Shown: positions 17,786 to 26,736, counted from the stretch's first letter. The stretch is DNA of 64,000 bases from Amycolatopsis acididurans (GCF_012328925.1 NZ_JAAXLS010000020.1:1-64000), one strand, 5' to 3'. Notes: generated from the letters alone by a model not told the origin. Made by a program: numbers and translations.

Positions 17786-18969
17786 GACCGCACCACCCCG
17801 CGGTCCGGCTCGAGCCTGGCGAGGACCTCGCCGGTGTGCTCACCGAGCTCTGGTACGCGGCCCGGCCGCGATCGCTCGCCATCAAGGCGGAAGTGGCCGG
17901 CGACCACCGGAACGGTTACGCCCATATAATCCTCCGTCGTCATCAATCCGAGTGCCTCGATCTGCGGATCCCGCATCAGCTCCTCGATCGTCAGCAACGG
18001 CGCACATGGCACGTTGACCACTTCGAGCCTCTCCAACACCTCGGTCGTGCTCAGCGCCGAGGTCAGCTTTTCCACCTCGTCCGCGCATTCGTCCTCGTGC
18101 TCGGCTCGCGCGGCCTGCGTCCTGAAGCGCGGATCGTCAGCCAGCGCGGCGTTTCCGAGCGCTCCGGCGCAGACGCGCCACATGGAGTCGTTGGTCGCCG
18201 ACAGCATGACCCAACCGTCCGAGGTCTGGAACGCCTGGTTCGGCACGCCGACGCGGGTGCGCGACCCCATGCGCCGCATCGGAACCTTGGTGATCAGCGT
18301 CTCGGTGATGTGATGGCTCATCAGGCCGACGACACTTTCCAGCAGGGACACGCCGACAGTGGCGCCGCGACCGGTCTTCGCGCGCCGGAGCAACGCGGCC
18401 AGGATCGCGATCGTCGCGTTGAGGCCCGAAGCCAGATCGGCGATGGGCACGGGGACCCGCGCCGGCGGGCGTCCGTCCTCCCCATTGATCCCCATCAAGC
18501 CCCCGTAGGCTTGGCCCACGGCGTCGACGGCGGTCCTCATCCGCAACGGACCGGTCTCCCCGAAGCCCGAAACGGTGCAGTACACCAGTTTCGGGTTGCG
18601 GGTGCGCAGGGTCTCCGCGTCGATCCCGAGCTTCTCGGCCAGACCGGGACGGAAGTTCTGGATCAGTACGTCGGCCGAATCGACGAGCTGGAACAGAATC
18701 GCCCGGTCCTCCTCCGATCGGAGATCGAGACAGACACTGCGCTTGCCTGCGTTGAGCGCACCGAAGGCGGGACTGACTGGACGACCTCCGGCGATCCCTC
18801 GTCCGTACTGCCGGGCATCGTCTCCGATACCGGGTCGCTCGACCTTGATGACCTCCGCGCCGAAGTCGGTCAGCATCTGCGCCGCGTAGGGACCGGCGAT
18901 GATGCGGCTGAGGTCGAGCACCCGAACGCCGTCCAGAATGGCGAACGCGCTGCCGGTCGCCTCACTCAT
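17782..18969 (-). CDS. CaiB/BaiF-type (class III) CoA-transferase
   Basis: This 395-residue enzyme begins MSEATGSAFAILDGVRVLDL. It carries the N-terminal ADFG-like TDFGAEVIKVERPG, the NFRPG segment near 105, and PIADLASG with Asp178 as the likely catalytic nucleophile. Family members move CoA between carboxylic acids, so this gene could activate the pathway substrate without ATP. The start at 18969 overlaps by 8 nt with the upstream Zn-ribbon/OB gene. An upstream in-frame start at 19023 would bury into that gene and is rejected. Confidence 0.88.
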   Translation of the reverse strand: MSEATGSAFAILDGVRVLDLSRIIAGPYAAQMLTDFGAEVIKVERPGIGDDARQYGRGIAGGRPVSPAFGALNAGKRSVCLDLRSEEDRAILFQLVDSADVLIQNFRPGLAEKLGIDAETLRTRNPKLVYCTVSGFGETGPLRMRTAVDAVGQAYGGLMGINGEDGRPPARVPVPIADLASGLNATIAILAALLRRAKTGRGATVGVSLLESVVGLMSHHITETLITKVPMRRMGSRTRVGVPNQAFQTSDGWVMLSATNDSMWRVCAGALGNAALADDPRFRTQAARAEHEDECADEVEKLTSALSTTEVLERLEVVNVPCAPLLTIEELMRDPQIEALGLMTTEDYMGVTVPVVAGHFRLDGERSRPGRVPELGEHTGEVLARLEPDRGVVRS

Positions 18970-19390
18970 GGCCGGCCGGCTCGAACTTGTAGAGCGTGAT
19001 GTCCTCCCCCGGAACGTCCTCAAAGGCGATCCGCACCGGGTCCCCGATCTTCAATGCATACGGGTCACAGTTGATGACGTTCGCCTGCACGAGCATCGTG
19101 CGCGGCTTCTCCTCCAGTTCGATCCACGCCCACACGTACGGCGCGATGTCCGCGAATGCCGAAGGGGCCCGGGTGACGATCGCGAAGCTGTACACGGTTC
19201 CCCGTCCACTGACCTGGGTCCAGGTCTGGTCGGTGGACAGGCATTCCCGGCAGGCCGGGTACGGGCTCCAGTTCCAGGCACCGCACGAGTCGCAGCGGGG
19301 CACTTGGAATTTCCGCTCCTTCAAGCCATCCCAGAAGACCTGGTTCTGCGGCGAGATGGTGGGCAATGGTCGGACATAGGTCGCGGTCAT
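18962..19390 (-). CDS. Zn-ribbon/OB-fold (DUF35) acyl-CoA-associated protein
   Basis: This 142-residue protein has a zinc ribbon at Cys33-x2-Cys36 and Cys47-x2-Cys50 followed by an OB-fold (about 60-140). In steroid degradation the DUF35 domain of ChsH2 binds and is required by the thiolase-like aldolase Ltp2. The gene here lies directly downstream of such a thiolase-like gene and probably forms the same kind of complex. Unlike ChsH2 it is free-standing and not fused to a MaoC domain. The ATG at 19390 is chosen; longer frames upstream overlap the thiolase-like gene. Confidence 0.88.
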   Translation of the reverse strand: MTATYVRPLPTISPQNQVFWDGLKERKFQVPRCDSCGAWNWSPYPACRECLSTDQTWTQVSGRGTVYSFAIVTRAPSAFADIAPYVWAWIELEEKPRTMLVQANVINCDPYALKIGDPVRIAFEDVPGEDITLYKFEPAGHE

Positions 19391-19425
19391 CGTCTGCTCC
19401 TCCAAACTGTTGTGGTCGGTTGCTC

Positions 19426-20616
19426 TCAGTCGACACCCAGCACGAGCACGCCACCACCGCCGTGCACGGACATGCCCTGCGACAGCGTGACGCCCAGCCT
19501 GGCGCCGTCCACCTGCCGCTCCGGCTCCACGTTCCCGCCCCGCAGCTGGCGAACAACCTCGATCGTGTGCAGGCCGGCCGGCCCGCCCATGCCGTTGTGG
19601 CTGCAGGACAACAACCCGCCGTGGGTGTTCACCGGCAGCCGGCCGCCCAACCGGATGTTGCCGTCCTGGGCGAAGTCGGCTCCTTCGCCGACCTTGCAGA
19701 AGCCGAGTTCCTCGATATCGCGGATGGTGGTGATGGTGAAGCAGTCGTACAGCCCGGCGACGTCGATGTCGTCGCGGGAGACACCGGCGATGCCGAAGGC
19801 ACGGTCCGCGGCCTTGGACACCGCCGACCCTTCGGGGTTGATCCAGGGATGCGGAATGTTGAGGTAGTAGTCCATTCCGTACCACTCGGCTCCACCGAGG
19901 ATCTGCACCGGCTTCTGCTTGAGGTCACGGGCCCGATCGAGGGAGGTGATCACCAGCGCATAGCCGCCGTCGTTGTCCAGACAGCAGTCGAGCAGGTGCA
20001 GCGGGTCCGCGATCATGCGGGAGTTGAGCACGTCGTCGATCGTCAGCTCGCCCTTCGAGCCCATGAGCGACTCCGGGTTGAGCGTGGCGTGGTGTCGTGC
20101 GGCGACCGCCACCTCCGCCAGCTGCGCACTCGTGACGCCGAAGTCGTGCATGTACCGGCGCGCCCACGCCGCGTACCACGCCGGGTGCGTCCCACCGGTG
20201 ATGCTGTACTGCCATTCCCCGACCCGCGGTGCCTTCTTCGGGACCGCCTTGCGTGCCGGGTTGATGCCCTCGCCGGCCTTACCCGACACGTAGACAACGG
20301 TGTCGGCCAGCCCGGCACTCACGGCGGCCGCCATTTTCGCCATCGCGCCGGCCCCCTGGCCGGTCTCGATGAGGCTCATCGGAAGCTGTCCGAGCTGCTC
20401 GGCCCAGTAGTGGTGGGGATGATAGGAGCCGCTGACCGGGGATGCCTTGTCCATCGTCGCGATACCGTCGACATCCTTGACCGACAGGCCGGCGTCGGCC
20501 AGCGCGCCCTTGACAGCCTCGATCTGAAGTTCGGTGCTGGTCCGCCCCTCGATTTTCTTCGCTTGCTCTGTCAGGTAGACGCCGACGATCGCGGCGCCAC
20601 GACCAGGAAAAGCCAC
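19426..20616 (-). CDS. Thiolase-superfamily protein lacking the nucleophilic Cys (Ltp2-like aldolase)
   Basis: This 396-residue member of the SCP2-thiolase-like group has its N-terminal core at 8-50 (AAIVGVYLTE...). The segment where true thiolases carry the nucleophilic Cys reads ETGQGAGAM (84-92), with no Cys. The C-terminal NTHGGLLSCSHNGMGGPAG and terminal GGGGVLVLG are preserved. Together with the adjacent DUF35 partner this points to a retro-aldol lyase cleaving a beta-hydroxyacyl-CoA, as in Ltp2, rather than a thiolytic enzyme. The GTG start at 20616 is the only reasonable one. Confidence 0.8.
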   Translation of the reverse strand: MAFPGRGAAIVGVYLTEQAKKIEGRTSTELQIEAVKGALADAGLSVKDVDGIATMDKASPVSGSYHPHHYWAEQLGQLPMSLIETGQGAGAMAKMAAAVSAGLADTVVYVSGKAGEGINPARKAVPKKAPRVGEWQYSITGGTHPAWYAAWARRYMHDFGVTSAQLAEVAVAARHHATLNPESLMGSKGELTIDDVLNSRMIADPLHLLDCCLDNDGGYALVITSLDRARDLKQKPVQILGGAEWYGMDYYLNIPHPWINPEGSAVSKAADRAFGIAGVSRDDIDVAGLYDCFTITTIRDIEELGFCKVGEGADFAQDGNIRLGGRLPVNTHGGLLSCSHNGMGGPAGLHTIEVVRQLRGGNVEPERQVDGARLGVTLSQGMSVHGGGGVLVLGVD

Positions 20617-20664
20617 GGTGAACTCGCTTTCTCTCGGTAGACATCACTATCGCTGGGGTGTGCG

Positions 20665-21018
20665 CTAGGACCGTTTGTAGACGCCCATTCTCGCGAGCAG
20701 CCCTGAGTCGTCGATATCAAAAACGTCGACTATCGCCGCCGGGGGATTTCCCGCGCCCACATCGACCTCGACCTCAGCGACACTGGTCGACGCGGTGTCG
20801 TGGAACCGGATACTGGAGAACACCACCGGCTTGCTGAGCATGCCGCGATACAGTGCGATCAACTCGTCTCGTCCGCGCACTGGTCCGGTCTCCGGCATCG
20901 GCGACGGACGGACAACCGCGTTCGACGCGAACAACTTCACGACCTGCTCGGGTTTTCCCTCGCACAGCAGGCGAAAGTAGTCGTTCACCACGTTGTGCCG
21001 TGATCTGCGATCGGTCAT
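20665..21018 (-). CDS. SnoaL/NTF2-like protein
   Basis: This 117-residue alpha+beta-barrel protein, starting MTDRRSRHN, includes DYFRLLCEGKPEQVVKLFA and VRGRDELIALYRGML, the typical first half of an NTF2-like cone. The fold serves small isomerases, cyclases and dehydratases. No catalytic set can be assigned here. It lies between the thiolase-like and SDR genes, so an isomerase or dehydratase step in that pathway is plausible. The start at 21018 avoids overlap with the SDR stop and follows a GTGAGCACGAG sequence. Confidence 0.7.
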   Translation of the reverse strand: MTDRRSRHNVVNDYFRLLCEGKPEQVVKLFASNAVVRPSPMPETGPVRGRDELIALYRGMLSKPVVFSSIRFHDTASTSVAEVEVDVGAGNPPAAIVDVFDIDDSGLLARMGVYKRS

Positions 21019-21025
21019 CTCGTGC

Positions 21026-21781
21026 TCACCCCCGCGCGGTCCAGCCACCGTCGACCGGTAGCACCTGCCCTGTCATGAAGGTCGCCTCGTCGAAAAGGAA
21101 GACGACCACATCGCCGACTTCGGTGGCCTCACCGAGTCTCGGGACGAGATGCTTTTCCGCGGCCACCTCTTGAAAAATGTCCACATTGGATAGCTTCACC
21201 GGCGTCAGGATCATGCCCGGAGCGATGGCGTTGACAAGGATTCCGTCGGCGGCGTATTCCGCCGCGGCCTGCTGTGTGAGCGCCTGAATTCCGCCTTTGG
21301 ACGCGGCGTAGGCGGCCATGCCGGGCATGCCCCGCAGCGCCGAGATGGAGCTCGTATTGACGATGCGCCCCACGCCGGCCTCTCTCATGTGCGGAATGAC
21401 GGCCTTCATCCCCAGCCAAACGCTTTTCAGGTTGATGTCCAGAACGCGTGACCACGTGGCCTCGTCCAGATTCAGCACCGTGTCGCCCGCGGATCCGCTT
21501 GCTCCCGGCGTTATTCCTGCCACGTTGGCCAGCAGGTCGAGGCGCCCGGTCCGGCCCACCACCGCCGAAACAGCCTCGGTCCAATCCTGCGCCGAGGAGA
21601 CGTCAATCAGCACCGGCTCGGCGGATCCGCCGGCCTCCTGGATCATCTTCACGGTGACGGACGCGTCCTGGATATCGGCGCATACGACATGTGCCCCGCG
21701 AGCGGCCGTCCGGACAGCGACACCCTGGCCGATCCCGCTCGCCGCCCCGGTGATGAACGCACATTTGCCGTCAAGACTCAT
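21026..21781 (-). CDS. SDR family oxidoreductase
   Basis: This 251-residue classical SDR starts MSLDGKCAFITGAASGIGQG (GxxxGxG cofactor loop). It has Asp after strand 2 (CADIQDAS), NVAG, the catalytic Ser-Tyr-Lys set (NTSSIS...YAASK) and a C-terminal GQVLPVDGGWTARG. An NAD-dependent 3-hydroxyacyl-CoA or secondary-alcohol dehydrogenase is likely. Its ATG overlaps the stop of the upstream acyl-CoA dehydrogenase (ATGA), confirming the start. Longer readings of this frame into the upstream gene are shadows. Confidence 0.87.
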   Translation of the reverse strand: MSLDGKCAFITGAASGIGQGVAVRTAARGAHVVCADIQDASVTVKMIQEAGGSAEPVLIDVSSAQDWTEAVSAVVGRTGRLDLLANVAGITPGASGSAGDTVLNLDEATWSRVLDINLKSVWLGMKAVIPHMREAGVGRIVNTSSISALRGMPGMAAYAASKGGIQALTQQAAAEYAADGILVNAIAPGMILTPVKLSNVDIFQEVAAEKHLVPRLGEATEVGDVVVFLFDEATFMTGQVLPVDGGWTARG

Positions 21782-22905
21782 GACACACCCGCTTCCGCCG
21801 CGAGTTCCTCCGCCACCCTCGCCAGGTGCTCCGGCGGGGTTCCCCATGTCAGCTCGGCCCGCTTCGCCCGGTTCGAGTAGAGGTACAGGTCGTCCTCGAG
21901 CACCTCGCCGGCGCCGCCGTGGAGTTGGTGCGCGGTGAGCGTGGCGCGCTTGACGGCGGCCGGCGCGAAGGATTGCGCCCGCGCCAATGCGATGGTGGCC
22001 GCGGGGTCGCGACGGTCCACCAACTCGATGGCCTCGAACGCGAGCATCTCGGCACAGTCCAGCTCGGTGCTCATGTTCGCGAGATGGTGCTGCACAGCCT
22101 GGAAACTTCCGATCGGAACCCCGAAGGCGATTCGCTGCTTCACATAGGCGACCGTCTTCTCCAGCACGTATGCCCCGACACCCACGACGTCCGCGAGTTG
22201 CAGGCACTGTGCCCACTCCCGCGCGCGACGCAGCACCGCGGGCCCCGCACCTTTCGACCCGACGATCTGGTCTTCTCCGATGCGGACGCCCGACAACGTA
22301 ACGACCGCCTGGCCTGGCCCGGATGTGGTCGCGAGCGGGGTCAGCGTCAGGCCGTCCGTCTGCGTGGGCACGATGAACAGCGCCGGTCCTCCGCTGGTCG
22401 CAGCAGCCATGAGGATGACGTCGGCCGAAACCGCTTCGGCGACGAACCACCGGGTGCCGGTGAGCAGCCAGCCGCCGTTGCGCACTGCCCTGACCGGCAC
22501 GTCGTCGGGCTGCGCCGTCAGCGCGGGCTCGTCGAGTGCGACCGTCGCGCGCAGCGAGCCGTCAACTATCGTACGGAGGTACGCGTCCTTCTGGTCCTTC
22601 GTGCCGAACGCGCCCAATACCTCGGCGGCCACTACGGTCGAATACAGCTGAGTGGGCGCGACCGCTCGGCCCATCTCCTCGGCCACGGCCGCCAGGTCCA
22701 GCAGGCTACCGCTACCGCCACCGTATGCACTCGGTGCCGCGATACCCGGCCAGCCCAGCGAGGCGAAATGCTTCCACAGCTTCTCAGCGTCGTCGTTCTC
22801 GCCGGCGGCACTGCGCTTGGCCGCGTCGACGGACCACTCTCGGGTCAGCAGCTTCCGGGTGGCGTCCCGCAGATCGGCCGACATCTCGGTGTGGGTGAAC
22901 CGCAC
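21778..22905 (-). CDS. Acyl-CoA dehydrogenase, ChsE2-like subunit
   Basis: This 375-residue FAD enzyme has a short N-terminal helical domain, a central beta domain and the C-terminal RIAFGVPIGSFQAVQHHLANM and HQLHGGAGEVLEDD motifs. The middle domain is compact, as in the FadE subunits that form alpha2beta2 heterotetramers with a second dehydrogenase. The upstream gene, 27 bp away, encodes a longer homologue of the partner type. The pair probably desaturates one acyl-CoA with a branched or ring-linked chain; electrons go to ETF. Confidence 0.85.
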   Translation of the reverse strand: MRFTHTEMSADLRDATRKLLTREWSVDAAKRSAAGENDDAEKLWKHFASLGWPGIAAPSAYGGGSGSLLDLAAVAEEMGRAVAPTQLYSTVVAAEVLGAFGTKDQKDAYLRTIVDGSLRATVALDEPALTAQPDDVPVRAVRNGGWLLTGTRWFVAEAVSADVILMAAATSGGPALFIVPTQTDGLTLTPLATTSGPGQAVVTLSGVRIGEDQIVGSKGAGPAVLRRAREWAQCLQLADVVGVGAYVLEKTVAYVKQRIAFGVPIGSFQAVQHHLANMSTELDCAEMLAFEAIELVDRRDPAATIALARAQSFAPAAVKRATLTAHQLHGGAGEVLEDDLYLYSNRAKRAELTWGTPPEHLARVAEELAAEAGVS

Positions 22906-22932
22906 AGGTCTCTCCTTTCCACGGCTCGCATC

Positions 22933-24129
22933 TCAGTTCTTCGGGGTCGGCGAGCCTCGCCGGCCCACGCTCTGCCGGGGCAGTCCGAGCCCACGGCGTG
23001 CGATGAGATCCCGCTGGATCTCGTTGGTACCGCCGGTGAATCGGTAGTGCGACGCTTTGCGGTACAGGTGCTCGTATTCGCCACGCAAGGGTGCCCGGCG
23101 ATCGCCCGCGGTCAGCTGCCCCGCCGCGCCGAGAATCTCGGTGACCGTGTCGGCGAACTCCATCCGGAGTTCGGACGCCCACACCTTGACCATCGAGCTT
23201 TCGGCCGCCGACACCTCGCCGCGGTCGATCAACCGCACGTTGCGCAGTGACAGGAGGCGGGCCGCGTGCAAGCGGCTGGCCAGGTCCGCGATCCGCTCGC
23301 GCACCCGAGGGTCGTCCCAGAGGGTGCGACCGCCCCGGAAGGTCGATGCGAGGAAGCGGACCAAGACGGGTAACTGCGCCCGGAGCTCACCGACCCCGCC
23401 GATGGCGAACCTTTCGAGGTTCAACGCGGTCATCACATAGGACCAGCCCTTGTTCAGCTCACCGACGAGATTGGCCCGCGGAACACGCACGTTGTCGAAG
23501 AAGACGTCGTTGGTCCTGGCGCCGCCCCACGTCCAGATCGGGGATACCGTGATGCCAGGGGAATCGATCGGAACGATCAGGATCGAGATGCCCTCACGAG
23601 CGGGCGCGTCCGGATCGGTCCGCACGGCGAGCCATTCGTGTGTCGCGAAGTGCCCGCTGCTGTTCCACGTCTTTTGACCGTTGATGACGAATTCGTCACC
23701 GTCGGGAACGGCGCGGGTACGCAGCCTGGCCAGATCCGTGCCGGCCTCCGGTTCGGAGTAGCCGAGCGCGAACTCGACCTCCCCCGAGAGGATGCGCGGC
23801 AACCAGTCCCGTTTCATCTGCTCGCTGGCGACCTCGATGATCGCGGGCCCGATCATGTTCACGCCATCGCCCAGCCTCGGCAGGCCCGCTGCCGTCAGCT
23901 CATCGATCAGGATCCATTGCTCGACGATCGACTTGCCGAGGCCGCCGTACTCGCGAGGCCAGCCGATACCGAGCCAGCCCTTCCGGCGCAGCTGCGCCAG
24001 CCATGTGTTGTCCCCCTTGAGCTCCGAGGCCACGTGGACGTTCTCGGCGCGAGACCCCGGGTCCAAGCCGGCGATGAAGTCCCGGACTGCATCGCGCCAC
24101 TCGAGTTGCTCCTTGGTGAAGTCGAACAT
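22933..24129 (-). CDS. Acyl-CoA dehydrogenase, ChsE1/FadE26-like subunit
   Basis: This 398-residue protein has GIGWPREYGGLGKSIVEQWILIDE near the N-terminus, the flavin-contact segment FALGYSEPEAGTDLA (about 135-150) and a C-terminal RFTGGTNEIQRDLIARRGLGLPR. These motifs are strongly reminiscent of the larger subunit of steroid-type heteromeric acyl-CoA dehydrogenases. The following gene supplies the probable partner. Its ATG lies immediately after the stop of the MaoC gene, so translation is coupled. Confidence 0.87.
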   Translation of the reverse strand: MFDFTKEQLEWRDAVRDFIAGLDPGSRAENVHVASELKGDNTWLAQLRRKGWLGIGWPREYGGLGKSIVEQWILIDELTAAGLPRLGDGVNMIGPAIIEVASEQMKRDWLPRILSGEVEFALGYSEPEAGTDLARLRTRAVPDGDEFVINGQKTWNSSGHFATHEWLAVRTDPDAPAREGISILIVPIDSPGITVSPIWTWGGARTNDVFFDNVRVPRANLVGELNKGWSYVMTALNLERFAIGGVGELRAQLPVLVRFLASTFRGGRTLWDDPRVRERIADLASRLHAARLLSLRNVRLIDRGEVSAAESSMVKVWASELRMEFADTVTEILGAAGQLTAGDRRAPLRGEYEHLYRKASHYRFTGGTNEIQRDLIARRGLGLPRQSVGRRGSPTPKN

Positions 24130-24582
24130 CTACGCCTCGCCCTGATGCTCGAAGCGCACGACGAGTTCCGTTGTGGTGCACAACCCGTCCTCGGTGAAGA
24201 TCTCCAGTACGACGTCGGCGAAATCGCCGTCGCCGTCCGAACGGGTTCCGGTCACCCTCGCCCGCGAGGTCATCGTGGTGCCGAGGTAGATCGGTGCCTT
24301 CATCCGGAGCTTGAGACCGACGAGCCGGCCCGCGCTACCGACCCAGTCGTCGACGACCCGGTTCGCGAAGGCCATCTGGAGGGTGGTGTTCGCGAAGGCC
24401 GTGCGGTTGCCCGCTGCCTGTGCGAACTCGACGTCGTAGTGCAGGGGGGACAGGTCGCGTCCTCCCCCGGCGGCGAGCACGAGTCGCCGCATGTCGACGG
24501 GCAGGCTCACCGACGGCAGCTCGTCGCCGGTCCGCACGTCGGCCCACGACACCGTGCTGGGTTCCCTGGTGGTGGACGTCAT
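24130..24582 (-). CDS. MaoC-like (R)-hydratase, catalytic subunit
   Basis: This 150-residue single-hotdog protein has the hydratase-2 motif DLSPLHYD (Asp43, His48). It should add water to a 2-enoyl-CoA. It is coupled by an ATGA overlap to the next MaoC-type gene upstream. In ChsH1-ChsH2 and HadAB enzymes two single hotdogs, one catalytic and one not, make the active dimer, and this pair fits that layout. Confidence 0.85.
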   Translation of the reverse strand: MTSTTREPSTVSWADVRTGDELPSVSLPVDMRRLVLAAGGGRDLSPLHYDVEFAQAAGNRTAFANTTLQMAFANRVVDDWVGSAGRLVGLKLRMKAPIYLGTTMTSRARVTGTRSDGDGDFADVVLEIFTEDGLCTTTELVVRFEHQGEA

Positions 24583-25058
24583 GCGCGGACAGCCTCCTTC
24601 TTCGTGTAGCGGAAGAGCGAGTTCGTCAGCCGGCCGAGGCGCTCGCCGTTCTGGTTCCAGTAATCGATGTGCTCTACGACGATGAACCCGTCACCGAGCC
24701 GCAACGTCTTCGGGACGATGTCGGCGATGGTGCTCTGACGGCTGACCCGATCTCCCGGCCGGAGCGGTTTGCCGAATTCGAATTCGATCGACAGATTGAT
24801 CGAGTGCGGCGCGTCGAGCGGAACATCGAGCGCGAAGTAGTAGGGCACGGCCACCTCCTGACCCGGCCGCCAGGCCGAACCACGCGTCGCCGTCATCAAC
24901 ATCGTGGGCGGCGCGATGGGATCGGAACCGAAGTAGTCGGGGCGACCATTCTCGGAGAACTCGGAAAAATAGGCGATACTAGCCTCACTCACCGAGAATT
25001 CTGACTCGATGACCTCGCCTTTCCGGCCGATCCAGTCCTGCCAGCGATTCCCACCCAT
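24579..25058 (-). CDS. MaoC/FAS1-like hydratase, partner subunit
   Basis: This 159-residue hotdog protein (MGGNRWQDWIGRKGEVIES...) is of the N-terminal MaoC type. It has the long central-helix region ASIAYFSEFSENGRPDYFG but no DxxPLH catalytic motif, so it is most likely the substrate-tunnel subunit of the heterodimer with the previous entry. The start at 25058 follows GAAGGG at 5 nt; a GTG at 25064 is too close to that site. It is the second gene of the operon after the importer. Confidence 0.82.
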   Translation of the reverse strand: MGGNRWQDWIGRKGEVIESEFSVSEASIAYFSEFSENGRPDYFGSDPIAPPTMLMTATRGSAWRPGQEVAVPYYFALDVPLDAPHSINLSIEFEFGKPLRPGDRVSRQSTIADIVPKTLRLGDGFIVVEHIDYWNQNGERLGRLTNSLFRYTKKEAVRA

Positions 25059-25102
25059 CGACACCCTTCACTCCGTTCTCACTGCGAGCAGAAAACCGGT
25101 TC

Positions 25103-26527
25103 TCAACGGCTCCTGGGCTGCACATCTTCCTTGCGCACGCGCGTTTTCGCGTCCGCATCGGCCAGGGTGGCCCCTTCGGAAATGGCCTCCAGCCCTCGTT
25201 TCGTCGTGCGCTCGCCCAGCAGGAACAAGATGAGGCCGAACACCAGGCTGACGATCGCCAAGTAGAAAAAGACCGCCGTAAAGCCAAAAGCACTGAAAAT
25301 GGCCGCGATGATGAACGCACCGGCGAACCCCGCCAGCCGGCCAAGACCGTTCGTCAGCCCCGATCCGACTCCGCGCAGGTGCGTGGGGAAGATCTCCGGG
25401 CTGTACACGTACATCGTGGCCAGGCACGTCTGCAGAACCAAAGCGACGACACACCCGATCACCGCCGTGACGACCGGACTGTCCACGAACCCGAAGACGA
25501 CCAGTCCGGCGGCCATGATCGTGGCCAGCACGACCAGGAACGTCTTGCGCTCGATGTGGTCGACGAGCAGGTAAGCCAGGAAAGCACCGACGACATAGAA
25601 CGACGAGATGATCGTGTAGGTCGTCAACGCGGCGGAGGCGCTGTAGCCCTGCTCCACCAGCAGCGTCGGCAACCACTGCCCAAATCCGTAGAGGACCAGG
25701 ATCACACCGACCGTGACGATCGAAGCCACGCTGATTCGCTTGACGTACAGAGGTTTCAACAGCTCACGCAGGGAACCGTCGCTGACCGGTGCCTCGACCA
25801 CCGGCGGCGGGAGCTCGGCACCCGTGGCCGCTCGAGCTTCGTCCTCGAGGGCCGACACAACCCGTTCCGCCTGCTCGGTCCGGCCGCGCAGGATGAGCCA
25901 CCTCGGCGACTCCGGCAACCGCACCATTCCGTAGATGACGCCGACCACGGCGAGGGCGCCGATCACGAAGATCCACCGCCACATACCCGCCCCCTGCGGG
26001 ACGATCACGCGAGAAAGCAGACCCGACACCGGCAACGAGATCGTGGCGAGGGTGAGCACCATGCCCATGTATCGCCCACGGAGATGACGTGGGAACACCT
26101 CCGATACGAAGACCAGGGCCAGCCCGACGAAGGCCTGCAAGCCAAATCCCGCGATTCCGCGCAGTACGGCGACGGTCTCGATGTTCGGCGCCGCGGCGAT
26201 CGCGAGCGTCAACACCGAGTAGAACACCACCATGATCAACATCACCGGCCGCCTGCCGTAGAGGTCGGCCAGCCGGCCCCCGACCACCGACCCGACGAAC
26301 ATCCCGATGAACGGCGTCGCCGTGGCCAGCGCCAGTTCACCGACGGTCAGTCCCCACTCGCTCTTCATCGCGGGTGCGGTGTTCGAGAAAGCCACGATGT
26401 CGAAGTTGTCGAAAAAGAAGAAAAGGGCCAGCAACCCGATCCACCGTTTGTGTGATTTCGTCGCGACGGGAAGCCGATCCAGCCGGGCACTCAGGTGCTC
26501 GACCGCCCGCGTGGCCGATTCAGACAT
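25103..26527 (-). CDS. MFS transporter (sugar/aromatic-acid-type importer)
   Basis: This is a 474-residue inner-membrane transporter with about 12 hydrophobic segments. It has two copies of the MFS loop motif: GGRLADLYGRRPVML after TM2 and a degenerate DHIERKTFLVV after TM8. RGRYMGM and PESPRWLILRGR after TM6 are hallmarks of the sugar-porter/AAHS branch. As the first gene of a catabolic operon it is likely the uptake protein for that pathway's acid substrate. GGGAGAG lies 6 nt before the ATG at 26527; an in-frame start at 26584 lies over the -10 element and is rejected. Confidence 0.85.
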   Translation of the reverse strand: MSESATRAVEHLSARLDRLPVATKSHKRWIGLLALFFFFDNFDIVAFSNTAPAMKSEWGLTVGELALATATPFIGMFVGSVVGGRLADLYGRRPVMLIMVVFYSVLTLAIAAAPNIETVAVLRGIAGFGLQAFVGLALVFVSEVFPRHLRGRYMGMVLTLATISLPVSGLLSRVIVPQGAGMWRWIFVIGALAVVGVIYGMVRLPESPRWLILRGRTEQAERVVSALEDEARAATGAELPPPVVEAPVSDGSLRELLKPLYVKRISVASIVTVGVILVLYGFGQWLPTLLVEQGYSASAALTTYTIISSFYVVGAFLAYLLVDHIERKTFLVVLATIMAAGLVVFGFVDSPVVTAVIGCVVALVLQTCLATMYVYSPEIFPTHLRGVGSGLTNGLGRLAGFAGAFIIAAIFSAFGFTAVFFYLAIVSLVFGLILFLLGERTTKRGLEAISEGATLADADAKTRVRKEDVQPRSR

Positions 26528-26574
26528 AGGCATCTCTCCCGGGTCATCGAGCCACCTCGTCGTGGCCTCGACAT

Positions 26575-26607
26575 TTCTAACCATAGTCAGAATCGTGCGA
26601 GGGTCAA
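26575..26607 (-). promoter_or_regulatory. Promoter of the MFS-to-SDR catabolic operon
   Basis: Read on the minus strand, TTGACC (26607-26602), a 16-nt spacer and TATGGT (26585-26580) form a good -35/-10 pair. A degenerate palindrome, TTCTAACCATAGTCAGAA (26575-26592, 14 of 18 positions symmetrical), covers the -10. It is a likely binding site of the divergent TetR protein. Confidence 0.55.
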
Positions 26608-26648
26608 GCGTGTCTAGCTGGTGATCTCAGCGTCGGCGCCGACTCACA

Positions 26649-26719
26649 GTTAGACAAACTGGCCCGGTATGCTCGAGAGATCGCATCGTTGTCGATGCAC
26701 CGTTAGACGCGATGCACCG
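26649..26719. promoter_or_regulatory. Repeat cluster upstream of the TetR gene
   Basis: Two GTTAGAC boxes (26649-26655 and 26702-26708) match in reverse the TCTAAC of the divergent promoter. CGATGCACCG occurs twice (26693-26702 and 26710-26719), 17 bp apart. This is a likely autoregulatory region of the TetR gene at 26737. Confidence 0.45.
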
Positions 26720-26736
26720 AGTGAGACGGGGAAACC

